NCBI GenBank assembly: GCA_910578405.1
Contig: CAJTQO010000043.1
Coordinates: forward strand, 1 to 27,143
Length of the DNA: 27,143 nucleotides
Origin: an uncultured Lachnospiraceae bacterium
GTDB lineage: Bacteria > Bacillota > Clostridia > Lachnospirales > Lachnospiraceae
Reading direction: 5' to 3'
The position numbers were made by a program, and so were the translations under genes. Shown one piece after another: positions 1 to 8,397 of this stretch (the first letter of the stretch is position 1; the number at the start of each line of letters is the position of its first letter). The notes beneath the pieces are model-generated. The model worked only from the letters and a program-made list of their open reading frames with translations. It was not told where the DNA came from and made no database searches.

Positions 1-457
1 CCCGTATACGGTCTAATAACTCTTTCCAGTAATTCCCTCCACCTAGGTTTTTCAATCGGTCATCATCCATTGTAAAACCTTTTATCATATATTCTTTCAG
101 GCGTTCTGTCGCCCAACGCCGAAATTGCGTAGCAATCAAAGATTTTACACGATATCCAAGAGAAATTATCATATCAAGATTATAATGGGTAATATTATAA
201 TTCTTGCCATCAGTGCCAGTTGTTCGGAATTTCCGAACAACTGAAGCCTCCTCCAATTCTCCCTCTTCAAATATATGTTTAACATGCTCGCTGATATTGG
301 ATTTACTGGTTTGATATAATTCACATAATTGAGCCTGCGTAAGCCAAACCGTTTCATCCTAAAATTTAACGTCTATTTTTGTATTTCCACCTTCTGTCTG
401 ATATATGATAATTTCACTTTGTATATTAGTTTTAATGTTCTTTTCTTTATCTGTCAC
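1..457 (-). pseudogene. RhuM-family protein gene, broken by an in-frame TAG and cut by the window edge
   Basis: Read from a GTG at 455-457, the frame stays open to the window edge except for one TAG at 359-361 (codon 33). The frame is unchanged across the stop, so this is a nonsense change and not an indel. After the stop come DETVWLTQAQLCELYQTSKS, then ISEHVKHIFEEGEL, VVRKFRTTGTDGKNY and QFRRWATERLKEYMIKGF, which I recognise as the RhuM (virulence RhuM / DNA-binding) family. Relatives usually have an acidic residue just before DETVW, so a single GAG-to-TAG change would explain the stop. An AAGGAG ribosome binding site lies 7 bases before the GTG. The gene starts 18 bp after the Avs-like gene, so the two are probably co-transcribed. 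The biochemical role of RhuM is not settled; such genes often sit in restriction or defence loci. A shorter product restarted after the TAG is possible. Confidence 0.8.
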
Positions 458-475
458 ATTTCCACTCCTTCTCAA

Positions 476-3400
476 TCATATTTCTTCTCTCAGAAAAAAA
501 GCTATCTGGGAACCTTGACTCATCATATACTCCAATACGGTCTGTACTTTCTGTAAAAGCTTTGTGTTCTCCCTAAACTCCATTCTATGGCGAGCGACAA
601 AACTTCCAATATATTCCTCTAGATAAAATAGTGTATTGTCATATAATGTTACTCTGCATTCCGGGTCTTTCATAGTCAGCTTATGTATCCACTCAATTCC
701 AATCTCCTTATAAGGTTCCATGCCAACTGTATTCAACAACTTAGCCAAAGCGTAAAACATCGCTTTAACACTTCTTGATTTCTCAACAAAATTCGTTAAA
801 AATACGGCTCTTTCCTCTGAAAGCAATTCACATCTATGAATATTTTTCTGCCAAGCAGTATTTGCAAACAAATATGTTGTAATAACTCTATCCCCTCCAA
901 AAGGCACATTATGACTAGCGTAATAATTGTACTCTTCCTTATTGCCTAGCTCAATCATCTTTGACTTCAGAAGTTCCCATATACTCCAAAATTCGTCTGT
1001 CTTTCTATATACCTCCTGATCTATAATTAGCCATTTTAATAGTTCCTGTACATGTTCATTTCTAATAATATCTGCCCTTTCCGTAAAGGACATAATAAGA
1101 ACTTTTCTTTCATAACTATCACAATATAACAGTACATCAGCAAACCAAACAATGAAATTCAATGTATACCCTATGAGATTTCTTCGTTCTTCTTTCATAT
1201 CATAGTTATTGCCAAATGTTATTCTTATTGTTTTATCTTTCGTCATTTCAGCAATTGTAAATGCCTCTTTCATATCTACCGAAATAAATGATATAACAGC
1301 AAATGTCACAGCTCCACTAAGCTTTGTAAAATCAATATTCGTTACACCAAAAGAATCTTTCATTAAAGCCTGTTCTATATTTTGTTGATAGCTTTCCAAA
1401 AAGACATCAAGAGAAAGATTCCTCTGTTTCATCATTTGTACTTCATATTGATCTGCAAGCAATGAAAACATATACACAAGCTTCCATCCATCACCCGAAC
1501 TCTGTTGCCATATAGTATTCGCAACCTGTTTTATAATACGACTATCATGACCCCAGTCTCTAAGAACCAGTTTTAAGAGTAAATATAGTGGATTTTCATT
1601 ACCTGCTATTTTTGTATTTTCCCCATCTATTAATAATATAAGTCCAAGTGTAATGGCTTCTGCCCCATTCCCAACTTGTGCAAATTCAAAACCTGATATT
1701 TCTGAAAATAAATACCCAAGATCAAAAATAATATGCCTACATAAGCCCCTGTCTCTATCTCTCAAATCTTTTCCAAAATCCCTAAGCAATACTGCACATG
1801 TATATGGAACGATCGAAAGATACCGATGAAACAGAAATGACTGATCCTCAGATTCCGAATTATCTCTATCGTTATAATTACATAAGAATCCCCACAGTTC
1901 TTCCAATTCTTTCAATACAATTAATATATTGGAATATTTATCATATTCTTTAAACTTCTCATTTCCATTAAATTTATAATCACTCCACAACTGTAAATCC
2001 ATATATTGAAAATGATAGTTGCTTGTCTCCCTGCTTTCTTTACTGAGTTCCTCCATATCTTCGCTAAAATCAGGCATCACCATGCACATATTATTCCCTT
2101 TGTCGTCCGGCTCAACATTAACCACTCTTTTGTAATGTCGTAAATCCATTCTATAATATGCATACTTGTCCGATGTCTGCCATGCAGCTATATCCTTTGT
2201 TGCATCATCAATAGCTCTATATATTTTTTCTAACCTCACACCATACTCTTCCTCAGATATTCCGTTTCTATTTGTCTGGTATTGAAGAATAATGTCCTCT
2301 AACCTTTTACGTCTATGTGGAAGTTTATTACTTTCTCTGCGCTCCTCTTCAAAAATATTATCTCCATGCAGCAAAAATGATGCCTGTCCTTCGGATACGA
2401 ATCTATCCGAATCAAAGTGAAATATCTCTTTTGTCTTAAGAAAATCACAGACAATATCCACCGTTTTTTCTGGATATGCTTCGGCTATACTTACAATAAC
2501 TGCTGTCAGCATAACATTTTTAGATTTTATTAATACATCTCTGCAAAAATCTATAACCAAATTGTCATCAGAATATTTTACCACATTAAGAAGCCATGTT
2601 TCAAATCCCATCAACAAACTGACAAGAAGATCTGAACCCACATGCGTTCCCCTATACATTTTCCAAAGACGTTCAGAGGCTATCTGTTCTATTCCCTGCC
2701 CTTTCACATATATCATGATTTTCCTGCATTCTTTGTAATCTTTATTCAAATCTGACTCTAAATAAACTTTTCCTGTCTTATTACAAAATCGAATCAGAAA
2801 ATCTTTTGCCGCCTTCTGATTATTTTGCAGCAAATTTATAATCGGTGTCTTATATGCACTTGCTGGATAATATTTATTTGACAGATGTGAATCAAGCCCA
2901 AAATAACCATCTATATCTACACTGCGATAAACAGGTGATTGCCCCTGATTCACCCACATAGTTTCCATCAACCTGATTGTCATTTCAGGAATTGCAAACG
3001 GTATTTGTCCATAATGATAAATATCTGCTATTACACGTTTTGACAAATCATTATACATTCTATAGGTATCTAAATTTATCTTAGCAAAAAAAATATATTC
3101 CTCATCGCCTTTTGGAACATCTAAAACAATTTGAAAAATATTGTTTAGTTCATCTTTAATCATCCATGCAGAATTAACCACCACATCCTGCAATTTTTCA
3201 ATCTGTTCACCCCTTACAGCATATCGTAAATCTTTGTCATTTGATAATTGTGCTAATAAAAATAATCCTATTTTCCCGGCAAGTGCCGTATTCTCTTCTT
3301 TTTTATTTTCAACATGCTTTGTCCACGAATCCAGAACCTCAATTATAATAATAACCATTTCTTTGTCCCAATTGATCGATTCTTTATGATCAAATATATA

Positions 3401-5260
3401 AACAAATAACGCTTTCCATGCATATCCAGAAGGCTTTGACAATCGAAACGGAATAAGATTTCCCCTTTTTAAATATAGTTCTTTATGTTCTGCTACACGG
3501 CAACATGTATTAATCAGAAATGCCATTTTTTTTAACATTGCATAATTATCTTTATCCATGTCAGATGTGATTTTGTAATATACGTCTTTCAAATGGTCTT
3601 TACTGATAACCGTCAGAAGAACCTCATCTTTCCATACCCTATCAACATCTTCGCATCCAAGCATCTTGAAAATAATATCTTGATGTTCTTCTGTCGCTGC
3701 AAAATATGTCATCCAACCATGGAACAATTTTCTAACCCGAAGAGATGTCCTAAATTTTGTAAAGAACTTGTCTGGTCCAATATTCATATTATACTGCTGT
3801 GTGAAAATATGGTTTGCAGCTAATTCCTCATATACATCATGGCTATAATAATATTTTCTGGCATCATTTGTCTGATTCAATATTCCTGCCCGCTCCAAAT
3901 CTTCAAATGCATCATAATCATCTTTGGGCTGTATCCCATACTGATAATTTTCATTTTCTAACATATCCATTGTAATAGATAAAAGAGCGTCTTCTCTTCT
4001 GGTTGGCATATTATTTTTACGTTTTCTATTATTTCGTATAATATCCTCCCATATTTTCTTCTCAAAAATTTCTCTGTTAAGAGTAATATTTTTTTCATTT
4101 TCTAAATCATCCAATGAAAGATACAACTTCAGATAAAACGGTGCGCCAAGCAATTCCAAAAGCTTTTTATCTTCTGGAAGTATAAAGCCATATGTATTAG
4201 ATAGTTCTAAAAGTTTGTTGCAATGGATTGGTTCTACATGATACTGCTGAACCTTAACCTTGCTTAACAAAATATTATGAAATGATTCCTTATATGTTGT
4301 TCTAATTGTAAAAATCAATTTCCATCCTGCTTTTATAAAAATCTGCAACAGTTCTTCAAATGTATGCTGATTTTCCATTGAAAAATACTTCTCTGCTGCA
4401 TCAATATATACAATACGGATATCCGCATCTTTATATACACCAAGCAATTCATCAACTTTCAATACACCATGTAAACTTAAAAACCTCAGTTTATCATCTA
4501 CATCCATATCTATACTTTTAAATGCAAGAAATGCAGTACCATCACTAAAGTTCTCTATTATCCTCTTAACCAATGCAGATTTTCCATAACCTGCTTCCCC
4601 ATCTACAAGCAAAATCTGATTGTTCGAAACAAGAAAACTATCAATATTTAACATATTATGGTCTAAAACAATCTCATTTTCTTTGTAAACTATACTTGTG
4701 TTAATATTCTCAAATAAATCTATCTTATGCTTATCAAGACTTTCACAACATGCTTGCACAGCAGAATCTGTTTGAAAAAATACATTCCTGCAAATAGTAA
4801 GCCGACTATCCTGCATAAGCTGCGCTTCAATATTACTAAGTCCACGCCACTCAATTTTTATAATAAGATTTTTAGCTATGTTTTCTACATTAATTTTATA
4901 TGATGGTTCTATCATATCTTTTTTTGAACTTGGAGAAAACTCTCTGCTTATATAAAAATATAATGTCGTAATTCCAGGATAAGATCTTGCAGCCCCCTCT
5001 ACAGCTTCTATCAAATCTTTTTCTTTACCAGACATGGGAACACTATCTGCATAATATTTTGCTTGAAAACCAATAAGTTTATCGCCCACTTGAATTGGAT
5101 TTGTTTCTATGTGAGGCTGATTAAAATAACGAAAAATGCCATTTTTCTGGTTAAACTCATAACAAAACAAGTAGTAGGCAAGATTCTCAAATGCCCTTTG
5201 TGGATTATTCGAGTATTTATATTCAAAAGCTTTCCAATCTACAGACGTTTCTGGTATCAT
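476..5260 (-). CDS. Avs-like (AVAST) antiphage STAND NTPase with N-terminal PDDEXK nuclease domain
   Basis: This 1594-residue protein has the three-part plan of Avs defence sensors. Residues 1-160 look like a PDDEXK/Mrr-type nuclease: E25, E52 in IETNPI, and Q66-A-K68 in GFQAKYY are the candidate active-site residues. A STAND ATPase core follows, with Walker A GEAGYGKSAL (221-230), Walker B IVYIDAAE (283-290, D287/E290) and an arginine motif FTIRTTY (R320). The remaining ~1200 residues have no recognisable catalytic motif and look like the helical repeat sensor typical of STAND proteins. Known Avs proteins bind conserved phage proteins (terminase large subunit or portal), oligomerise and cut DNA. 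The N-terminal sequence GIFRYFNQ..IETNPI and the length resemble my memory of Avs4; the type is inference. The start ATG has GGGGGA seven bases upstream. The region is strongly AT-rich compared with the genes to the right, suggesting acquisition. A RhuM-family gene follows directly. Confidence 0.8.
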   Translation of the reverse strand: MIPETSVDWKAFEYKYSNNPQRAFENLAYYLFCYEFNQKNGIFRYFNQPHIETNPIQVGDKLIGFQAKYYADSVPMSGKEKDLIEAVEGAARSYPGITTLYFYISREFSPSSKKDMIEPSYKINVENIAKNLIIKIEWRGLSNIEAQLMQDSRLTICRNVFFQTDSAVQACCESLDKHKIDLFENINTSIVYKENEIVLDHNMLNIDSFLVSNNQILLVDGEAGYGKSALVKRIIENFSDGTAFLAFKSIDMDVDDKLRFLSLHGVLKVDELLGVYKDADIRIVYIDAAEKYFSMENQHTFEELLQIFIKAGWKLIFTIRTTYKESFHNILLSKVKVQQYHVEPIHCNKLLELSNTYGFILPEDKKLLELLGAPFYLKLYLSLDDLENEKNITLNREIFEKKIWEDIIRNNRKRKNNMPTRREDALLSITMDMLENENYQYGIQPKDDYDAFEDLERAGILNQTNDARKYYYSHDVYEELAANHIFTQQYNMNIGPDKFFTKFRTSLRVRKLFHGWMTYFAATEEHQDIIFKMLGCEDVDRVWKDEVLLTVISKDHLKDVYYKITSDMDKDNYAMLKKMAFLINTCCRVAEHKELYLKRGNLIPFRLSKPSGYAWKALFVYIFDHKESINWDKEMVIIIIEVLDSWTKHVENKKEENTALAGKIGLFLLAQLSNDKDLRYAVRGEQIEKLQDVVVNSAWMIKDELNNIFQIVLDVPKGDEEYIFFAKINLDTYRMYNDLSKRVIADIYHYGQIPFAIPEMTIRLMETMWVNQGQSPVYRSVDIDGYFGLDSHLSNKYYPASAYKTPIINLLQNNQKAAKDFLIRFCNKTGKVYLESDLNKDYKECRKIMIYVKGQGIEQIASERLWKMYRGTHVGSDLLVSLLMGFETWLLNVVKYSDDNLVIDFCRDVLIKSKNVMLTAVIVSIAEAYPEKTVDIVCDFLKTKEIFHFDSDRFVSEGQASFLLHGDNIFEEERRESNKLPHRRKRLEDIILQYQTNRNGISEEEYGVRLEKIYRAIDDATKDIAAWQTSDKYAYYRMDLRHYKRVVNVEPDDKGNNMCMVMPDFSEDMEELSKESRETSNYHFQYMDLQLWSDYKFNGNEKFKEYDKYSNILIVLKELEELWGFLCNYNDRDNSESEDQSFLFHRYLSIVPYTCAVLLRDFGKDLRDRDRGLCRHIIFDLGYLFSEISGFEFAQVGNGAEAITLGLILLIDGENTKIAGNENPLYLLLKLVLRDWGHDSRIIKQVANTIWQQSSGDGWKLVYMFSLLADQYEVQMMKQRNLSLDVFLESYQQNIEQALMKDSFGVTNIDFTKLSGAVTFAVISFISVDMKEAFTIAEMTKDKTIRITFGNNYDMKEERRNLIGYTLNFIVWFADVLLYCDSYERKVLIMSFTERADIIRNEHVQELLKWLIIDQEVYRKTDEFWSIWELLKSKMIELGNKEEYNYYASHNVPFGGDRVITTYLFANTAWQKNIHRCELLSEERAVFLTNFVEKSRSVKAMFYALAKLLNTVGMEPYKEIGIEWIHKLTMKDPECRVTLYDNTLFYLEEYIGSFVARHRMEFRENTKLLQKVQTVLEYMMSQGSQIAFFLREEI

Positions 5261-5283
5261 AAAATCCCCCTTTAGTACTTAAA

Positions 5284-5360
5284 TAAATTCCCCACTACGG
5301 GCAACAAAACATCCATTTCTTTTTTACTTAATTTGATGTTACACATTGTGGGGAATTAAT
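5284..5360. promoter_or_regulatory. Operator-like inverted repeat upstream of the Avs-like gene
   Basis: AATTCCCCAC at 5286-5295 is repeated inverted as GTGGGGAATT at 5348-5357. With flanks the similarity extends to about 15 of 17 positions. The two half-sites are 52 bp apart and lie 25-100 bp before the ATG of the Avs-like gene, where its promoter must be. A weak candidate promoter on the minus strand (TTGTTG, 17-bp gap, ATTTAA) would overlap the half-site nearest the gene. Two widely spaced sites suggest cooperative repressor binding or looping; a long-loop RNA hairpin is the alternative. Confidence 0.4.
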
Positions 5361-5377
5361 CTTATAAAGATTTTATA

Positions 5378-5548
5378 TTATTTCTTTGTATCCCCACACC
5401 CCACATCAACCACCGCTGAAACCTCAAAATACTTCTCCATCCTCTTGGTTTTATTCCCATCCTCATCTTCTACAAACACAAAATGCCTGTAAAACTGCCT
5501 AAAATAAAGGATTTCTAAATATGTTTCCTCTGCATTCCCACCACACAT
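5378..5548 (-). other. 56-codon open frame overlapping the 3' end of rlmD, possible gene remnant
   Basis: An ATG at 5546-5548, inside the last codons of rlmD in another frame, opens a 56-codon frame ending in TAA at 5378-5380. The product contains LEILYFRQFYRHFVFVEDED and then GNKTKRMEKYFEVSAVVDVG, which reads like ordinary protein sequence and not a random shadow. I see no ribosome binding site and do not recognise the family. It lies between the housekeeping gene rlmD and the AT-rich island, so it may be the leftover 3' end of a gene broken when the island arrived. It may also be chance. Confidence 0.25.
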
Positions 5549-7590
5549 TCAATATGGCTGCAAAAAGGAAACATATCACACCCCATCCCTCTCACCACCC
5601 GATATCCTTTTTTGAGCAAAATCTCCAAATCCCTCACCAAAGTCTCTGGATTACAGGAAATATATACCACACGCTGCGGATTAAGAGCTGCCAGGGAATC
5701 CAGAAACACTTCATCACTGCCCGTACGCGGGGGGTCCATAAACACAGTGTCTATCTTCTCTCCCTGGTTAGCCAGTTGCAACATAAATTCCCCGGCGTCT
5801 TTTTGATAAAATTCAATATTTTTAATTCTATTTTTTCTTGCATTCGCCACGGCGTCCTTTACAGCGTCTCCATTCAGCTCCACGCCAATAACCCTTCGCG
5901 CTTTCGACGCTGCCACCATACCAATCGTTCCGATTCCGCAATAAGCGTCCAACACCGTCTCCTCTCCAGTCAGTCCGGCATACTCTATTGCTTTCTCGTA
6001 CAACCTCTCCGCCTGGATAGAATTTACCTGATAAAACGACTTAGGGGAAATTTTAAACGTAATGCCGCAAAGCACATCTTCAATATAGCCTTTTCCATAA
6101 ATCACCTGTTCTTTCTCCCCTAAGACCATGCTTGTTTTCCGATTATTAACATTAACTATAATAGTCGTAATATCCGGATGAAGCTTTAAGAGTTCCCGGA
6201 CAAAATTCTTTTTGGATGGCAAAACAGGATCCGCCAGCACCAGCGTTACCATAATCTGCCCTGTGGCATGGCCTGTCCTGACCATAACATGGCGCAACAG
6301 ACCATAGTCCATATCCTCATCATACGTTTTAATTTTGAAAGAAGGAAGCAGCTTACGAATCGAACCAATAATTTCATCTGCTTTCCGGTTCTCTAACACA
6401 CATTCTTTTATAGGGATAATGTAATGAGTGCCTTCTTTATAGACTCCTGACAAAGCTTTCCCACTTCTGTCATGCGTAAATGCCGCATTCACCTTATTCC
6501 GGTAATGTTCCGGCTCTTCCATCCCAATCATCCCTTCCAGTTTTACATAAGGTTTTAGCAGTCTCGCTAAATCTTTTTCCTTCTCTGCAAGCTGCGCTTC
6601 ATAAGGAACGCCTAATAGCTGGCAACCGCCGCATTCGCCAAATGCACGGCATATCTTTTCACCAGCTTCCTTTTGCTGTTTTCTGCCACCTTGACGACGA
6701 TTTTCCGCCATATTCTTTTCTGAGCCATAAGACAGCCTTTCTTGTTTTCCGCTTCTGTTTTCTTTTTCCCAGCCATTCAATTTCTCATATCTTTTTTCCC
6801 TTTTATAGCTTCCTGGATGGTTCCCACTGCCTTCTTTTTCACTTCTTCCCGTATAGCTATGGTTGCCTTCCTTTTCATAATTTCCTATATAATTCTGACG
6901 ACCTTTCTTTTCATAGCTTCCTACATCGTTTCGGTGGCCTTTCTTGTCACGGCCTCTTGTATCGTTCTGGCGGTCTTCCTTTCTACGGCTCCTTGTATAA
7001 TTCTGACGGCCTTCCTTTCCATAACTCCCTATATTGTCCTGACGTTCTTCCTTTCCATAACTTCCTATATTGTCCTGACGGCCTTCCTTTCCATAATTCC
7101 CTATATTATCCTGACGTTCTTCCTTTCCATAACTCCCTATATTGTTCTGACGGCCTTCCTTTCCATGACTCCCTATATTGTCCTGACGGTCTTCCTTTCC
7201 ATAACTTCCTATATTGTCCTGACGGCCTTTCTTTCCATAACTTCCTATATAATTCTGGCTACCTTTCCTTTCGCCGCTTCCCGCATTTCTACGTCTTCTT
7301 TCCTTTTCATCACTTCCAAAAGGCTTTCCACCAATTTCCTTTTTATAGCTTCCTGAGTAATTCCAAGCGCCTTCCTTTTCACGGTTTCCTAAACGGTTCT
7401 GACCGCCTTTCTTTCCGCCGCTTCCTGACGGTTTCCCACTAATTTCCTTTTCACGGCTTCCGGTATCGTTCTGGCGGCCTTCCTTTTCCCATGCTCCCTG
7501 CCTTTTCCGCCCGTTTGCCTTTGACTGCTTTCCCGGCCTTCCCGCTTTACCTGCTCTTTCCAAACTTCCCTTCTTTCCTTCTCTTTCCAT
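5515..7590 (-). CDS. rlmD: 23S rRNA (uracil-5-)-methyltransferase, RlmD/RumA family, with repeat-rich N-terminal extension
   Basis: The C-terminal ~380 residues are a typical RumA-type enzyme that methylates C5 of a uridine in 23S rRNA using S-adenosylmethionine. Numbered from an upstream TTG at 7597-7599, the [4Fe-4S] cysteines are C317, C323, C326 and C400; SAM motif I is DAYCGIGTIG (551-560); MDPPR is at 621-625; the catalytic Cys is C649 in SCNPETL; and the final Glu is in HIECVV. About 310 residues precede this. They are basic, low-complexity and built of 12-residue repeats of the type GSYGKEGRQDNI. The enzyme alone is usually 400-450 residues, so the extension is unusual. The start is unsure: ATG at 7588-7590 is used here, TTG at 7597-7599 is possible, and an ATG at codon 297 without a clear ribosome binding site would give just the enzyme. 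The substrate could be U1939 or U747. Confidence 0.9.
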   Translation of the reverse strand: MEREGKKGSLERAGKAGRPGKQSKANGRKRQGAWEKEGRQNDTGSREKEISGKPSGSGGKKGGQNRLGNREKEGAWNYSGSYKKEIGGKPFGSDEKERRRRNAGSGERKGSQNYIGSYGKKGRQDNIGSYGKEDRQDNIGSHGKEGRQNNIGSYGKEERQDNIGNYGKEGRQDNIGSYGKEERQDNIGSYGKEGRQNYTRSRRKEDRQNDTRGRDKKGHRNDVGSYEKKGRQNYIGNYEKEGNHSYTGRSEKEGSGNHPGSYKREKRYEKLNGWEKENRSGKQERLSYGSEKNMAENRRQGGRKQQKEAGEKICRAFGECGGCQLLGVPYEAQLAEKEKDLARLLKPYVKLEGMIGMEEPEHYRNKVNAAFTHDRSGKALSGVYKEGTHYIIPIKECVLENRKADEIIGSIRKLLPSFKIKTYDEDMDYGLLRHVMVRTGHATGQIMVTLVLADPVLPSKKNFVRELLKLHPDITTIIVNVNNRKTSMVLGEKEQVIYGKGYIEDVLCGITFKISPKSFYQVNSIQAERLYEKAIEYAGLTGEETVLDAYCGIGTIGMVAASKARRVIGVELNGDAVKDAVANARKNRIKNIEFYQKDAGEFMLQLANQGEKIDTVFMDPPRTGSDEVFLDSLAALNPQRVVYISCNPETLVRDLEILLKKGYRVVRGMGCDMFPFCSHIECVVGMQRKHI
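6777..7470. repeat. 36-bp tandem repeats inside rlmD
   Basis: A 36-bp unit coding on the minus strand for 12 residues like GSYGKEGRQDNI is repeated in tandem. Copies are nearly identical between about 6990 and 7245 (residues 119-202) and decay on both sides. Because 36 is divisible by three, copy number can change without breaking the frame. The repeats also keep long shadow frames open on the plus strand. Confidence 0.85.
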
Positions 7591-7779
7591 CTTTTCCAAC
7601 TCTCCAAACTCCAGTATCCCAAAGTGTATTCAAAAACATTCCTGCCATCTAAAATCTACGTAATCTTTCATAAAGAGCCCAAAAAACCTTCTGCAAAACA
7701 CCTTGCGCAATACCATACTTTTCTTTTCTGTTTATTCCTATATCCTATTATTCTTATATCCTATTCTTCTTATATCTAG

Positions 7780-7922
7780 AGCGTGTTAAAAATTGCTTTC
7801 TGGCAGATGTACGTCACAATTTGTGGGAGATTTGCGCCAAAGGAAGGGGGATAACCTAAATTGGCGCAAATATCACGCAAAGTGGGGCGTACAGATGTCA
7901 GGAACAAATGTTCAAACACGCT
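7780..7922. repeat. 143-bp imperfect palindromic element, copy 1
   Basis: The element begins AGCGTGTT (7780-7787) and ends AACACGCT (7915-7922). Its centre is ATTTGCGCCAA (7830-7840), a 20-bp loop, then TTGGCGCAAAT (7861-7871). Between ends and centre the two arms match at roughly three of four positions, so the whole unit folds back on itself. Positions 7791-7901 recur, at about 85% identity, at 25618-25730. It has no coding capacity. This is the form expected of a MITE or another small non-autonomous palindromic repeat. Confidence 0.75.
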
Positions 7923-8017
7923 ATAGTACAGCGTTTTTTAATTAACTATACTTAAAGAATGCCGTATTTATCAGCATATTAGGCAAAATATAATTCAGTT
8001 AATTAGCGAACGCTATA
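7921..8017. repeat. Inverted repeat between the two larger palindromes
   Basis: The left end reads CTATAGTACAGCGTTTTTTA then ATTAACT; the right end (7997-8017) reads AGTTAATTAGCGAACGCTATA when split after 20 bases. Reverse-complemented, the right end gives TATAGCGTTCGCTAATTAAC plus T, which matches the left end except for a short insertion. The AGCGTT ends resemble those of the neighbouring element, so this could be a degraded relative or an older element into which the neighbours inserted. The middle is AT-rich and codes for nothing visible. Confidence 0.4.
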
Positions 8018-8019
8018 CC

Positions 8020-8181
8020 AGTGTTCCATCCGGTCAGAAATTCGAATCGTGAACCGCCTGTTTCGCACCATTGCGTCGTTAAAATTTCCAGACGACGCCA
8101 CCGCATCGCCGTCGAAATTTTGCCTGGCGCTGGCACGAACCATGCAGCCCACAAATCTAATTTCTGTCTGGATGGAACACT
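8020..8181. repeat. 162-bp imperfect palindromic element of a second type
   Basis: AGTGTTCCATCC at 8020-8031 is matched inverted by GGATGGAACACT at 8170-8181. The match continues inward as TCAGAAATT against AATTTCTG, and at low density up to AAAATTT (8081-8087) against AAATTTT (8115-8121). That makes arms of about 70 bp around a GC-rich tip near 8100. It differs in sequence from the element at 7780-7922, and no second copy is seen in this window. It has no credible open frame. A MITE-like or structured-RNA repeat is the most likely explanation. Confidence 0.65.
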
Positions 8182-8306
8182 AGTTATTTTTAAATCTGCT
8201 TCTTTTTAGCCTCTATTTTTTCGCATAATACTCCACACTCCAAATGTTATTTAATTTTCTGAAGATAATTTTTTAAATGGTTATTAACAAATATAAGCGT
8301 AACGGG

Positions 8307-8376
8307 ATGCGTTGACTAAATTGGATGGGAACATCATGCAAGATGGAACGCATACATTGGGAGAACGAATTCCCAA
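8307..8376. other. Two small hairpins just downstream of sigH
   Basis: ATGCGTT (8307-8313) pairs with AACGCAT (8347-8353). Next to it, TTGGGA (8357-8362) pairs with TCCCAA (8371-8376). The second lies about 20 bp after the sigH stop codon on the minus strand and could slow or end transcription. It has no following run of T, so it is not a standard intrinsic terminator. Confidence 0.35.
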
Positions 8377-8397
8377 ACATGTTTTAATATATCCCCC

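Noticed and set aside
6480..7442. Long plus-strand open frames (320 and 204 codons) across rlmD
   Set aside because: They are shadows kept open by the 36-bp repeats; the minus strand encodes a clear enzyme at the same place.
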